Part shown: positions 13,535-21,873 of the stretch, one piece after another | Numbering within the stretch: position 1 is the stretch's first letter | Layout: each line of letters opens with the position of its first letter | DNA from: Bacteroidaceae bacterium | GTDB lineage: Bacteria; Bacteroidota; Bacteroidia; Bacteroidales; Bacteroidaceae | Length of the DNA stretch: 64,000 bases | Assembly: GCA_024401305.1 (NCBI GenBank) | Contig: JAKSLI010000006.1 | Location: forward strand, 16,235 to 80,234 | Reading direction: 5' to 3' | Notes under the pieces: model-generated | Told to the model about the DNA's origin: nothing | Databases searched by the model: none | The model's input: the letters and a program-made list of their open reading frames with translations, nothing else | Made by a program: the position numbers and the translations under genes

Positions 13535-15649
13535 CTACTTCACAATCACCTTCTTGCCGTTCTTCACGTAGATGCCTGAAGTTGGGTTGCTAACCTTGCG
13601 GCCAGAGAGATCGTAGTAGTTGTTGTCAGCCTTGCTTGCGTTGATCTGCTTGATGGCTGTTGGATCGTCGTTTACGAGCAAACCGCATACAGGAACCAGT
13701 GGGCCGTCGCCAGGAGCAATCTCAAGGTATGCACGGAATGGAGGGAGAACAGCGTTCTCAGAGAGAGCATACTTGAACTCGCCATTGCTCAAACCATAGT
13801 AACCTGTCTGGTACATAGCCATTGGCTGGAATGTAGTAGAGAGAGTGTACTTAGTGCCGCTCTGATCCTTGAAGCTTGTTGGTGAGTTGAAAACGTCATC
13901 ACTGCTAAATACATCTATCAGGTTGAAATTATCCTTCTTTTCCCATGTGATTGTCATCTCGCCAACCTCTTTTGCCTTAATAAGTACTGGCTCGTAAACC
14001 AAAAGATTGTTCTTATCCATCTCTGACTGGTAGAGGAGGTAAGCCATGTCGTAGATACCATCTGGTTCAGCATCATACAGCGTAGCTCCTGTGAAAGTAG
14101 CCACTTCTGCCTTGCCTTCGAAGTCAGCGCCCTTATAAGTGAATGGCAATACCATTGACTGCCACTCAGTGTTGTTGAACGTACGAGTGTAAGTTACCTT
14201 ATCAGCAAAGAAGAACTCTGGAATGTAGAAAGGCTGAGCGTCTGTAAGGTTAAGTTCTTTAGCTCTATTTCTAACATTAATTAAGTTAGCACCTTCAAGA
14301 TAGACAACGTTAGGAATAACGCCTTCTACATCAGAAAGGTCTGCGTCAACGTAGATCAAAGCATTTGCAGCAGTTGCCTCTGCAGGCTTAACTGTTGGGT
14401 CGAAGTTCTCAATAGTAATTGGTGTTTCGTCACCATTGTAGAGAGTAGCTGTGTAGCCCTGTGGTGCAGGAGCCACATAAGCCATCTCATGAACGAATAT
14501 ATCGCCCTTGCGAACGATTTCGCCGTCTTCCTTAGCAACCTCAGCAACCAAGATTCTCATATCAGTACCGTCAGGAAGTTCTTCGAGACCAACGTACTCA
14601 AGGTAGTCTTCCATTACATCGAATGTCTGAACGCCATCAACTGCGTTAAAGAACATGTTAGAAAGCACATCAAAGAGTTCTGTATTATCTGTAGTTCCAA
14701 GAGCTTCCTCAATCTCGCCTACGATAACAGCGAAAGAATACTTGTGGTCGTTAGAAGGAGTGATAGTTACATTATTACCATCATGCTGGATCTCGAAAGA
14801 AGTAGGATCAGCTGCAGGTTCTGGCTCGGTAACAATGACATAAACGAAAGCCTGCTTTTGACCGTCCTCTGTAGTAACAACGACAGCAGCTCTACCTGCC
14901 TTGAGACCTGTTACAACGCCTTCCTCGCAAGTAATGACCTCGTCTTCCTGAATAACAGACCAAGAAGTATTCTTGTTGGTTGCGTTTGAAGGATAAACCT
15001 GAGCCACGAGATATGCAATCTGTCCCTTTTCTATAGTGATGTAGCCGTTGTCGAGAGTTTCTCCAGTAACGTCCACGAGAGACACGCTCTCTACAGGAGT
15101 CTCTTCTGTAGTCACAACGAGAGAAGTGATGAAGAGGTTTGTGCTTGCAGCTTTACGAGTCATGTTGAAAGAAGTAGCACCTGCCATTTCCTTTGTGACT
15201 GTGAGTGTGATGGTCTCTGGGGTGCCTTCGTTCAAGATATCTGGGAACTCTGGATCCACTCCTATCTCAGCTGTTGCACCATTGTCGAAGTCAAGCCAAG
15301 CTGTTGACTTCTTGGAATCATCCCCCTTGCAGCGATAGGCAGTCATAGAGATGACGTCACCTTCCTTGAGAGCCTGTGAAAGAGTAACATACATATAAGT
15401 ACCCGCAGCTGTTCCCTTACCAATATCTGTCTTTTTTCCATTAAGGCAGATTGTGTAATAGGCCTTATCGCCTGTGTGAAGATAATTGAGACGATCATTC
15501 TTGTCGCCTCCGAGACACTCAATAGAACCAACTTCAGCAACATAATCTGCCTTATTCTCAGCATTATGCCACTTGAAGATCTCCTTAGTGTCTGCATTCG
15601 CTCCTATGAAGACTGTCAGAAGAGCAAACAAAGAGAATAGTTTCTTCAT
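13535..15649 (-). CDS. Large secreted protein with Ig-like domain and C-terminal sorting-type tail
   Basis: A 704-residue exported protein: signal peptide 'MKKLFSLFALLTVFIGANA', beta-rich domains, a BIG2-like Ig domain (about 185-275, 'VYPSNATNKNTSW', 'VTGLKAGRAAVVVTT'), further domains and a C-terminal tail 'YYDLSGRKVSNPTSGIYV' ending in 'KKVIVK', the form of Bacteroidota type IX-like or surface-anchoring sorting tails. No catalytic motif found. It is probably surface exposed or released. A -7 box lies at 15738-15745. The following small peptide gene may be on the same transcript, with a G-rich hairpin between them. Confidence 0.82.
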   Translation of the reverse strand: MKKLFSLFALLTVFIGANADTKEIFKWHNAENKADYVAEVGSIECLGGDKNDRLNYLHTGDKAYYTICLNGKKTDIGKGTAAGTYMYVTLSQALKEGDVISMTAYRCKGDDSKKSTAWLDFDNGATAEIGVDPEFPDILNEGTPETITLTVTKEMAGATSFNMTRKAASTNLFITSLVVTTEETPVESVSLVDVTGETLDNGYITIEKGQIAYLVAQVYPSNATNKNTSWSVIQEDEVITCEEGVVTGLKAGRAAVVVTTEDGQKQAFVYVIVTEPEPAADPTSFEIQHDGNNVTITPSNDHKYSFAVIVGEIEEALGTTDNTELFDVLSNMFFNAVDGVQTFDVMEDYLEYVGLEELPDGTDMRILVAEVAKEDGEIVRKGDIFVHEMAYVAPAPQGYTATLYNGDETPITIENFDPTVKPAEATAANALIYVDADLSDVEGVIPNVVYLEGANLINVRNRAKELNLTDAQPFYIPEFFFADKVTYTRTFNNTEWQSMVLPFTYKGADFEGKAEVATFTGATLYDAEPDGIYDMAYLLYQSEMDKNNLLVYEPVLIKAKEVGEMTITWEKKDNFNLIDVFSSDDVFNSPTSFKDQSGTKYTLSTTFQPMAMYQTGYYGLSNGEFKYALSENAVLPPFRAYLEIAPGDGPLVPVCGLLVNDDPTAIKQINASKADNNYYDLSGRKVSNPTSGIYVKNGKKVIVK

Positions 15650-15737
15650 TAGATTAAGATTTTGGTTAATATTAGATGTTGATTAGTTATTTTCAGACAT
15701 GTTGTGAAAAGTTGCGAAAAGAACACTTTACGCGTAG

Positions 15738-15745
15738 CAAATTTA
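15738..15745 (-). promoter_or_regulatory. -7 box of the 704-residue secreted protein gene
   Basis: TAAATTTG followed by C on the minus strand, about 90 bp before the ATG at 15649. Confidence 0.6.
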
Positions 15746-15811
15746 CAAAATTAATCAACGGAAAAGAAAACAAGCAAAACAAACTTACACATCGTATGAC
15801 ACGCATCAAGA

Positions 15812-15844
15812 AAAAGCCCGCCCTCTACAAAAGGACGGGCTTTT
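15812..15844 (-). terminator. Intrinsic terminator after the symporter gene
   Basis: GC-rich stem AAAAGCCCGTCCT/AGGGCGGGCTTTT (minus-strand reading, one mismatch) with a T-run on each side, 36 bp beyond the symporter stop. Confidence 0.85.
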
Positions 15845-15880
15845 ATGAGTATTGAGTAATGAGTAATGAATGTTGACTGA

Positions 15881-17230
15881 CTACTCGAATTCATCCAAGC
15901 GGTTGCGCCATAGATACTTACGAGTTTCGTGAACAATGACGCCGCTAAGGAAGAGGAGTGCAATGAGGTTCGGAATTGCCATGAGAGCATTGAGACAGTC
16001 GGCAAGTGTCCAAACCAAGCCTAGATCCATTGTTGCGCCAATGAAGATTGCTATGACGTATGCAATGCGATAATAGCGTGCAATGTTCTTTATCTTAAGA
16101 TATTCGGCAGCGCGTTCGCCATAAATCTCCCAGCCGAGGATTGTAGAGAAGGCGAAAGTGAGAAGACCGAAAGTAAGAAGCGGTGCGCCGATATAAGGAA
16201 TCTTTGAGAAAGCGAGCTTTGTGAGTGTGCCGCCATTGTCGTAAGTGATGTCAGGATAAGCGATGATGCTGCTCACGATGACAATACCTGTAAGAGCACA
16301 GATGATGACAGTGTCCCAGAAAGTACCGCTTGAACTTACCAGCGCCTGACGAACAGGGTTGCGTGTCTGTGCAGCAGCTGCTACGATAGGTGCGCTACCC
16401 ATACCTGATTCGTTCGAGAAAAGTCCGCGAGCCACACCGAAACGACAAGCCATCATAACCGTTGCTCCGACGAAACCGCCACCGGCAGCCGAAGGGTTGA
16501 ACGCACTTTCCACGATAAGTTTCAGTGCTGGCCATACATATTCGCTATTGATGCAAAGGATAACGATGCAACCTACCACATACAAGCACGCCATGAAAGG
16601 AACAAGAGCCGTACAAACCTTTGCGATACTCTTTATGCCACCGAGAAGGACAGCACCAGCGAGAAGCGTGATGACGAGTCCGCTAACCCATGTCGGAACG
16701 CCAAGAGTCTCATCGGCAATGGTAGAGATGGCGTTTGCCTGGACCGTATCGCCAATGCCAAAGGCAGCGAGAGCTGTGAAGATGGCGAAAGCTATGCCGA
16801 GCCATTTCCAGCCAAGACCTTTTTCAAGGGCATACATCGGACCGCCATGAACCTTTCCGTCCGCATCTGTTTCGCGATATTTCACGGCGAGAAGTCCCTC
16901 AGCATATTTCGTGGCAATACCGAAGATACCTGTCACCCAGCACCAGAAGATGGCTCCAGGTCCACCGAGAGAGATAGCCGTAGCCACACCAACGATGTTT
17001 CCCGTACCGATAGTGGCAGCGAGAGCAGTGGCAAGAGCGCCAAACTGCGACACCTCTCCGTCGGCATCCTTGTCTTTCTTCAGCGAGAGGCGAATAGCCT
17101 TGAATATATGGCGCTGAGGAAACTTGAGTCGGACAGTGAGGAAGACGTGAGTGCCAAGGAGCAGAATCATCATTGGCCATCCCCAGAGGATGTCGGCAAG
17201 TCCAGTGATGATTTGTTCTATAGAAGTCAT
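15881..17230 (-). CDS. Sodium:alanine/glycine symporter (AGCS family)
   Basis: A 449-residue inner-membrane transporter with about ten to eleven hydrophobic spans, importing alanine or glycine with Na+. Family motifs: 'LATALAATIGTGNIVGVATAI' near the start of the core, 'GGPGAIFWCWV', 'GVARGLFSNESGMGSAPI' and 'GTFWDTVIICALTG'. The start at 17230 ('MTSIEQIITGLADILWG') is preferred over a 20-residue longer reading because it matches the family N-terminus. It follows the SLBB export gene by 31 bp on the same strand, so the two share a transcript. Confidence 0.93.
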   Translation of the reverse strand: MTSIEQIITGLADILWGWPMMILLLGTHVFLTVRLKFPQRHIFKAIRLSLKKDKDADGEVSQFGALATALAATIGTGNIVGVATAISLGGPGAIFWCWVTGIFGIATKYAEGLLAVKYRETDADGKVHGGPMYALEKGLGWKWLGIAFAIFTALAAFGIGDTVQANAISTIADETLGVPTWVSGLVITLLAGAVLLGGIKSIAKVCTALVPFMACLYVVGCIVILCINSEYVWPALKLIVESAFNPSAAGGGFVGATVMMACRFGVARGLFSNESGMGSAPIVAAAAQTRNPVRQALVSSSGTFWDTVIICALTGIVIVSSIIAYPDITYDNGGTLTKLAFSKIPYIGAPLLTFGLLTFAFSTILGWEIYGERAAEYLKIKNIARYYRIAYVIAIFIGATMDLGLVWTLADCLNALMAIPNLIALLFLSGVIVHETRKYLWRNRLDEFE

Positions 17231-17261
17231 ATTGTTTAGAGAGTGTGTTGGTTTTTGGTTG

Positions 17262-19868
17262 TTACTTGATGATGTTCGCAATAGAAGCAATCATCGTAGC
17301 GATAGAAGCGGCGCTAGTACCGATAGAGAGCGATTCGGCAAGTGTCATCTTGGCAGCAGACTTCGCAGGTACGATAATCTCACAACCAGGACGCGGTTTG
17401 GCTCCGTTGGAAAGCTTATCTACAGTACCATTCATATAAACTATGTACGCGCGACCCTTCTTTGCATTGTCAGAATATCCACCCGCTTGGTCGATGTAGT
17501 AGTTTGCCTTCTTGCCCTTAATATAGCTTACGGTGTTAGGATACATCACTTCACCGTTGATCTTGACAGTAGAGATATACTGCGGAACCACTACCCTATC
17601 GCCTTCACGAAGCACGATGTCGTCGTCGCTGCCCGGATTCTTCAGGGCTTTTCCGAGGTCGATACCGACATAGTAAGTGGCACCGATTTCATACTTCTTC
17701 GTATTGACCAATTGCGACAGTGAGTTGGCAGCACCAGCATTCTTCATAGCCTCACGCTTTATTTCATTCTGCGCATCTTCCTTTGCCTTGTCGAGAACGG
17801 CTTCCATTCGGATTCGTTCTTCAGGAGTGATGCGGCGTTCAAGACGGGCACCTGAAGCATAAGCCATATCCGTAAGACCGCCAGCAGCCTTCAATGCGTC
17901 AGAAAGTCGCATGTTCTTCACTGGCATTGTATAAGTTCCGGCGAACATCACTTCACCGTCAACCACTATATTCTGCTGCTTGGAGTACGCAGGACTCTTT
18001 CTCACATAGACCTCATCGAAAGGCATCAGTTCGAAGCCCGGTTCACCGTCAATCACAAAACCTTCCTTGAGAGCGAAGGTGAAAGTCTGTGCGATGAGAG
18101 AGTCAGTCTTGAGCGCTGTAGGATTGCTCGTGCGTCGTGCCACATCCACCTTCACCGTTGAAGCAGTTTCCTTCAGACCACCAGCCTGCAGAACGAAGTC
18201 TTCGAGCGTTTCCTTTGCAGCATATTTATACACACCAGGGAAATGCACCTCGCCATGGATCGTGACTGTGCGTTCTTCCATCATCTCCGATTTCGTCGGA
18301 ATGAAGAGCACATCGTTTGCACGGAGAGCGATATCAGGAGTTGTGCCGTTCAATATGCCCTTAACATCTACCGAGAGAGCCTCGAGCGTGCGGTCTGGTC
18401 TGAGTCTGTGCATCACGCCGCGTGTTATGAAAGCCTCTTCACGAAGACCTTCAGCAGCCTCGATGAGCGCACGAACAGTGTTGATGCGACCATCTACCTG
18501 ATACATTCCAGGACGGAACACAGCACCCTTTATCTCAACGCTGTTGGAGAAGCGCTGGATGATTGAGTCAACGGTTATGGAGTCCTCGTCGTTGACAAGG
18601 AATGAAGGCATATCGTATTCGTCCACATTATGGATTGAGAACTCAGTGCCGGTCTTTCGGATTACGCGAACAGACTTCTTGTAGGCATCTCCCGTGAAGC
18701 CGCCTGAATAGCGAAGAATGTCGGAAAGCGTCTCGCTCTTCTTCATTTCGTAATACATTGGGCGCTTCACCTTACCCACGATGTTCACAAGACAATCGTA
18801 AGCACCAACGATGATCACGTCATTGTCGGCAAGTCGCACATTGCCTGTAAGACGACCATTCAGGATATAATCGTAGATATCGACAACGGAGATGAGCTGA
18901 TTGTTGCGGAATACCTTGATATTACGGAGTGTACCAAGTTCATCAACGCCACCTGCCATGTAAAGAGCATGGAAAACGGAAGCGAAAGCAGAGAGTGTGT
19001 AAGTGCCAGGAGCCTTCACATTACCCATCACATTGACCATGATGGCGCGTGTCTCGCCTACGCTGAGACGAATCTTTGAAGATGTGTAGCGAGAACCCAT
19101 CGTGTTTCTCACCTTCTGGTTTGCCTGATCTACGGTCAAACCAATCACGCTGACAGGACCGAAACCTTCAAGCGTTATCGTACCGTCGGGAGCCACAGTG
19201 CTTTGGATTGTCTTTGCAGAAGCGCCATAGACATCGATGAACACGGCATCGCCAGGACCTAGACGGTAGTTTGTAGGCGTAGCAATGTTCATGTTAGGCT
19301 CGAACGACAGCTTCTCATTGTTGAAGATGTCACGACCGAACACCTTCTTCTTCACGATGGCACGCTCAGCAAGGAGCTTGTCGAGGAGTGCAGCCGTGTC
19401 AGGAAGGATATAGTTTATTTCGTCCTGTGCTTCGAGCCAGTTCTGGTTGGTTTCGTCCATGCGGTTGCGGTTTGCCATGCGACGCTCGTCGTAAGAGTCG
19501 ATCATGTAGTTGCCGCCACGCTGCTCGTCGTCATAATCGCCATTTCTTGACTTTGTTGATGACCTCTGGGTCTTCGTGTTCTTGCCTGTACGCATACGGT
19601 CGTTGCCATCGTCTTCAGCGCCAAACTGCTCGTCCATCGCACCCATCGAAGCATCCTTCTTGAGCCTTTCCGCCTTTCTTCTTACGCGACGAATCTGCTC
19701 TATGTTAACGCCTTGCTGCATGAGTTTCGTAACGATGCGAGCCGACGAAGTGCCAGCCTCACGCTCCTTAAGCACAATTTGCATTACCTGTTCGTCGCTC
19801 ATCGACTGCGCGTTTGCAGTGATGCAGCATAAAGAAAACAGCAGTATGAAGGTCAATATCTTTTTCAT
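17262..19868 (-). CDS. Polysaccharide export protein with multiple SLBB domains
   Basis: An 868-residue exported protein. Signal peptide 'MKKILTFILLFSLCCITANAQ'; N-terminal helical, basic and acidic region to about 160; Poly_export domain from about 195 ('NYRLGPGDAVFIDVYGASA'); then repeated SLBB domains ('VMGNVKAPGTYTLSAFASVFHALYMAGGVDE', 'GEVHFPGVYKYAAKETLEDFVLQAGGLKE', 'GEVMFAGTYTMPVKNMRLSDALKAAGGLTD'). These proteins form Wza-like outer-membrane export channels, and this one is of the extended Bacteroidota type. A sugar-phosphate transferase gene is divergent from it. It has a -7 box at 19923-19930. Confidence 0.92.
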   Translation of the reverse strand: MKKILTFILLFSLCCITANAQSMSDEQVMQIVLKEREAGTSSARIVTKLMQQGVNIEQIRRVRRKAERLKKDASMGAMDEQFGAEDDGNDRMRTGKNTKTQRSSTKSRNGDYDDEQRGGNYMIDSYDERRMANRNRMDETNQNWLEAQDEINYILPDTAALLDKLLAERAIVKKKVFGRDIFNNEKLSFEPNMNIATPTNYRLGPGDAVFIDVYGASAKTIQSTVAPDGTITLEGFGPVSVIGLTVDQANQKVRNTMGSRYTSSKIRLSVGETRAIMVNVMGNVKAPGTYTLSAFASVFHALYMAGGVDELGTLRNIKVFRNNQLISVVDIYDYILNGRLTGNVRLADNDVIIVGAYDCLVNIVGKVKRPMYYEMKKSETLSDILRYSGGFTGDAYKKSVRVIRKTGTEFSIHNVDEYDMPSFLVNDEDSITVDSIIQRFSNSVEIKGAVFRPGMYQVDGRINTVRALIEAAEGLREEAFITRGVMHRLRPDRTLEALSVDVKGILNGTTPDIALRANDVLFIPTKSEMMEERTVTIHGEVHFPGVYKYAAKETLEDFVLQAGGLKETASTVKVDVARRTSNPTALKTDSLIAQTFTFALKEGFVIDGEPGFELMPFDEVYVRKSPAYSKQQNIVVDGEVMFAGTYTMPVKNMRLSDALKAAGGLTDMAYASGARLERRITPEERIRMEAVLDKAKEDAQNEIKREAMKNAGAANSLSQLVNTKKYEIGATYYVGIDLGKALKNPGSDDDIVLREGDRVVVPQYISTVKINGEVMYPNTVSYIKGKKANYYIDQAGGYSDNAKKGRAYIVYMNGTVDKLSNGAKPRPGCEIIVPAKSAAKMTLAESLSIGTSAASIATMIASIANIIK

Positions 19869-19922
19869 TGTGATTTAGTTTTAGGTAGCCTTTTTAATAA
19901 CGCAAAAGCTTGAAAATTATTG

Positions 19923-19930
19923 CAAAGTTA
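19923..19930 (-). promoter_or_regulatory. -7 box of the SLBB export gene
   Basis: TAACTTTG followed by C on the minus strand, 55 bp before the ATG. Confidence 0.65.
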
Positions 19931-20065
19931 AAAAAAAATCAATCGTTTCATAACTTTTATTCATATTTTAGACAATAAAGACTGCAATTCTTAGTTTTTA
20001 TTTAGGTTGATTACGAAAAAAGAGCCCAAAATCCGTAAATTGTAAATCCGTAAATTGTAAATCCC

Positions 20066-21145
20066 GTGTCTTACCTCATAATATTCATATCGTTATTCCT
20101 CAGCTCTGCGTTGGGATTCATCATTATCCCACGCATCCTGAAGTACTGCAGCAACAAGAACCTGTACGACCGCATGGACGAACGAAAGCTGCACACCTCG
20201 AACGTGCCTCGTCTCGGCGGCATGTCGTTCTTGCCATCAATGCTGCTGTCGTTCATCATTGCCATCATCGTCTATCATTTCACGGCTTTTGAAATAAAGA
20301 TAAACCTCTGGACAATTGGCGTTGTTTCGGGCATGGTGATCGTCTATGTCGTAGGACTTGTTGACGACTACTCAGAACTTTCGCCAAAGACGAAATATCT
20401 CGCACAGTTCATCGCTGCTGCCCTCATGCCTCTCTGCGGACTTTACATGAACAATCTCTACGGACTCTTCGGCATCTACGAGATTTCCCCATTCGTCGGC
20501 ATTCCGCTCACAATATTCCTGATCATGTTTGTCAACAACTCGATAAACCTCATCGACGGCATCGACGGACTGGCTGCAAGTCTCTGTATAATAGCACTTT
20601 TCGTATTCCTGCTCACATTCATCCAAGGTGAGTTGCCAGTTTATTCAGCACTCGTTGCCGGCATGATCGGAGTGCTTATATCATACCTCTACTTCAACAT
20701 ACTCGGAAAAGCGGAAAAAGGCACGAAGATATTCATGGGCGACAGCGGAAGCCTACTTCTCGGCTACATGCTGAGCTTCTTCGCCCTCAAGCATTGCGTA
20801 AACAACGCACTCGTAATGCCATACCGTGACTACGCACTAATGCTGCCTCTCACCATACTCATCATCCCAACATTCGATGTCGTCAGAGTAATCATCGTGC
20901 GCAAGCTTCACGGACTTTCAATGTCGCAGCCTGACAAGCGCCACATCCACCACAAGCTGCTCGCCATCGGACTAAACCAACATCAGACCCTCGGCGTCCT
21001 CATCGTAGCGCAACTCTGCTACATTGCCCTCAACTACGCCCTCTACATCATGCAGCTCAACTGCAACATCATCCTTGCCATCGATGTGGCGATATTCATC
21101 TTCGGAAACTGGATTCTCAATGTTCTGAAGAAAGAAGAGGAATAA
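20066..21145 (+). CDS. Undecaprenyl-phosphate sugar-1-phosphate transferase (MraY/WecA family)
   Basis: A 359-residue polytopic membrane enzyme with about ten spans. It transfers a sugar 1-phosphate to undecaprenyl phosphate to begin lipid-linked polysaccharide synthesis. Family motifs are 'DERKLHTSNVPRLGG', 'GLVDDYSELSPKTKY', 'NSINLIDGIDGLAASL', 'IFMGDSGSLLLGYM' and 'PDKRHIHHKLLAIG'. The last histidine motif is typical of WecA/TagO rather than MraY. The start is a GTG at 20066; two copies of a 15-bp repeat (AATCCGTAAATTGTA) precede it directly. It is divergent from the SLBB export gene, consistent with a surface polysaccharide role. Confidence 0.92.
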   Translation: MSYLIIFISLFLSSALGFIIIPRILKYCSNKNLYDRMDERKLHTSNVPRLGGMSFLPSMLLSFIIAIIVYHFTAFEIKINLWTIGVVSGMVIVYVVGLVDDYSELSPKTKYLAQFIAAALMPLCGLYMNNLYGLFGIYEISPFVGIPLTIFLIMFVNNSINLIDGIDGLAASLCIIALFVFLLTFIQGELPVYSALVAGMIGVLISYLYFNILGKAEKGTKIFMGDSGSLLLGYMLSFFALKHCVNNALVMPYRDYALMLPLTILIIPTFDVVRVIIVRKLHGLSMSQPDKRHIHHKLLAIGLNQHQTLGVLIVAQLCYIALNYALYIMQLNCNIILAIDVAIFIFGNWILNVLKKEEE

Positions 21146-21185
21146 CACTAAACACATAAACACTAAACACTAAATCGAGATACCC

Positions 21186-21758
21186 TTGGTTCGCATAAAA
21201 TTCAAATATACGCAAGAGATCGTTCAGGCAAAGTTCGTCAATCTCATTATTCTCACTGACGAGAAAGAAAGCCGACAGTTGGTTGTCATCACCGACAAAC
21301 CGACTGCCACGAACATCTCTGCCACTTACGAATCGAGGAAATCAGCACTGACTAGGAAGAAGTTCTTCGAGCGTTCGGCACTCTATGTAGCCCTTTCGCT
21401 GTTGCCTGACGAGATGAAGAAGCTCATGTTCATCCACATCGATGCACTTGTTGACGGACAATACCACGCCCACCTCGTGCGCCGCAATGCCGACATCAAC
21501 GAGCCTGACCACGACCTCCGCATTTCGGAAGCCGTACTGCTCTCCATCGTTGCCGACATACCAATCTACATCGACGACCACCTCTGGCGCATCCAGTCAA
21601 CAATTCACAACAAGCTGTCCAACGGCACAAGCATACCATTGAACACCCTCCCCCTCCCGATGCTCAAGGAAGCTCTGCAGCAAGCCATCGACAAGGAGAA
21701 CTACGAAATGGCAAAACTCCTCAACGACGAGATACACAACCGCTTCCCAGAAGCGTAA
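21186..21758 (+). CDS. Bifunctional nuclease domain protein with UVR motif
   Basis: A 190-residue protein. Residues about 1-140 form a BFN (DUF151) domain, recognised by 'DHDLRISEAVLLSIVADIPIYI'. The C-terminal 'LKEALQQAIDKENYEMAKLLNDEIHNR' is a UvrB/UvrC-type coiled motif split here only for description; this BFN-UVR pairing is usual in Bacteroidota. BFN proteins have been described with DNase and RNase activity. The start appears to be TTG at 21186, following a TAAACAC heptamer array; no better ATG is in frame upstream. Probably co-transcribed with the sugar transferase. Confidence 0.85.
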   Translation: MVRIKFKYTQEIVQAKFVNLIILTDEKESRQLVVITDKPTATNISATYESRKSALTRKKFFERSALYVALSLLPDEMKKLMFIHIDALVDGQYHAHLVRRNADINEPDHDLRISEAVLLSIVADIPIYIDDHLWRIQSTIHNKLSNGTSIPLNTLPLPMLKEALQQAIDKENYEMAKLLNDEIHNRFPEA

Positions 21759-21873
21759 CGAAAAGACTTCAAGCAAAAATAACATTTTTACCCTTTTCTT
21801 GCAAGGTTCCGGCATTTCATTCGTTATATATAATAATGCTTACAAGAACAAACAAAATAAAACCTACATAATT

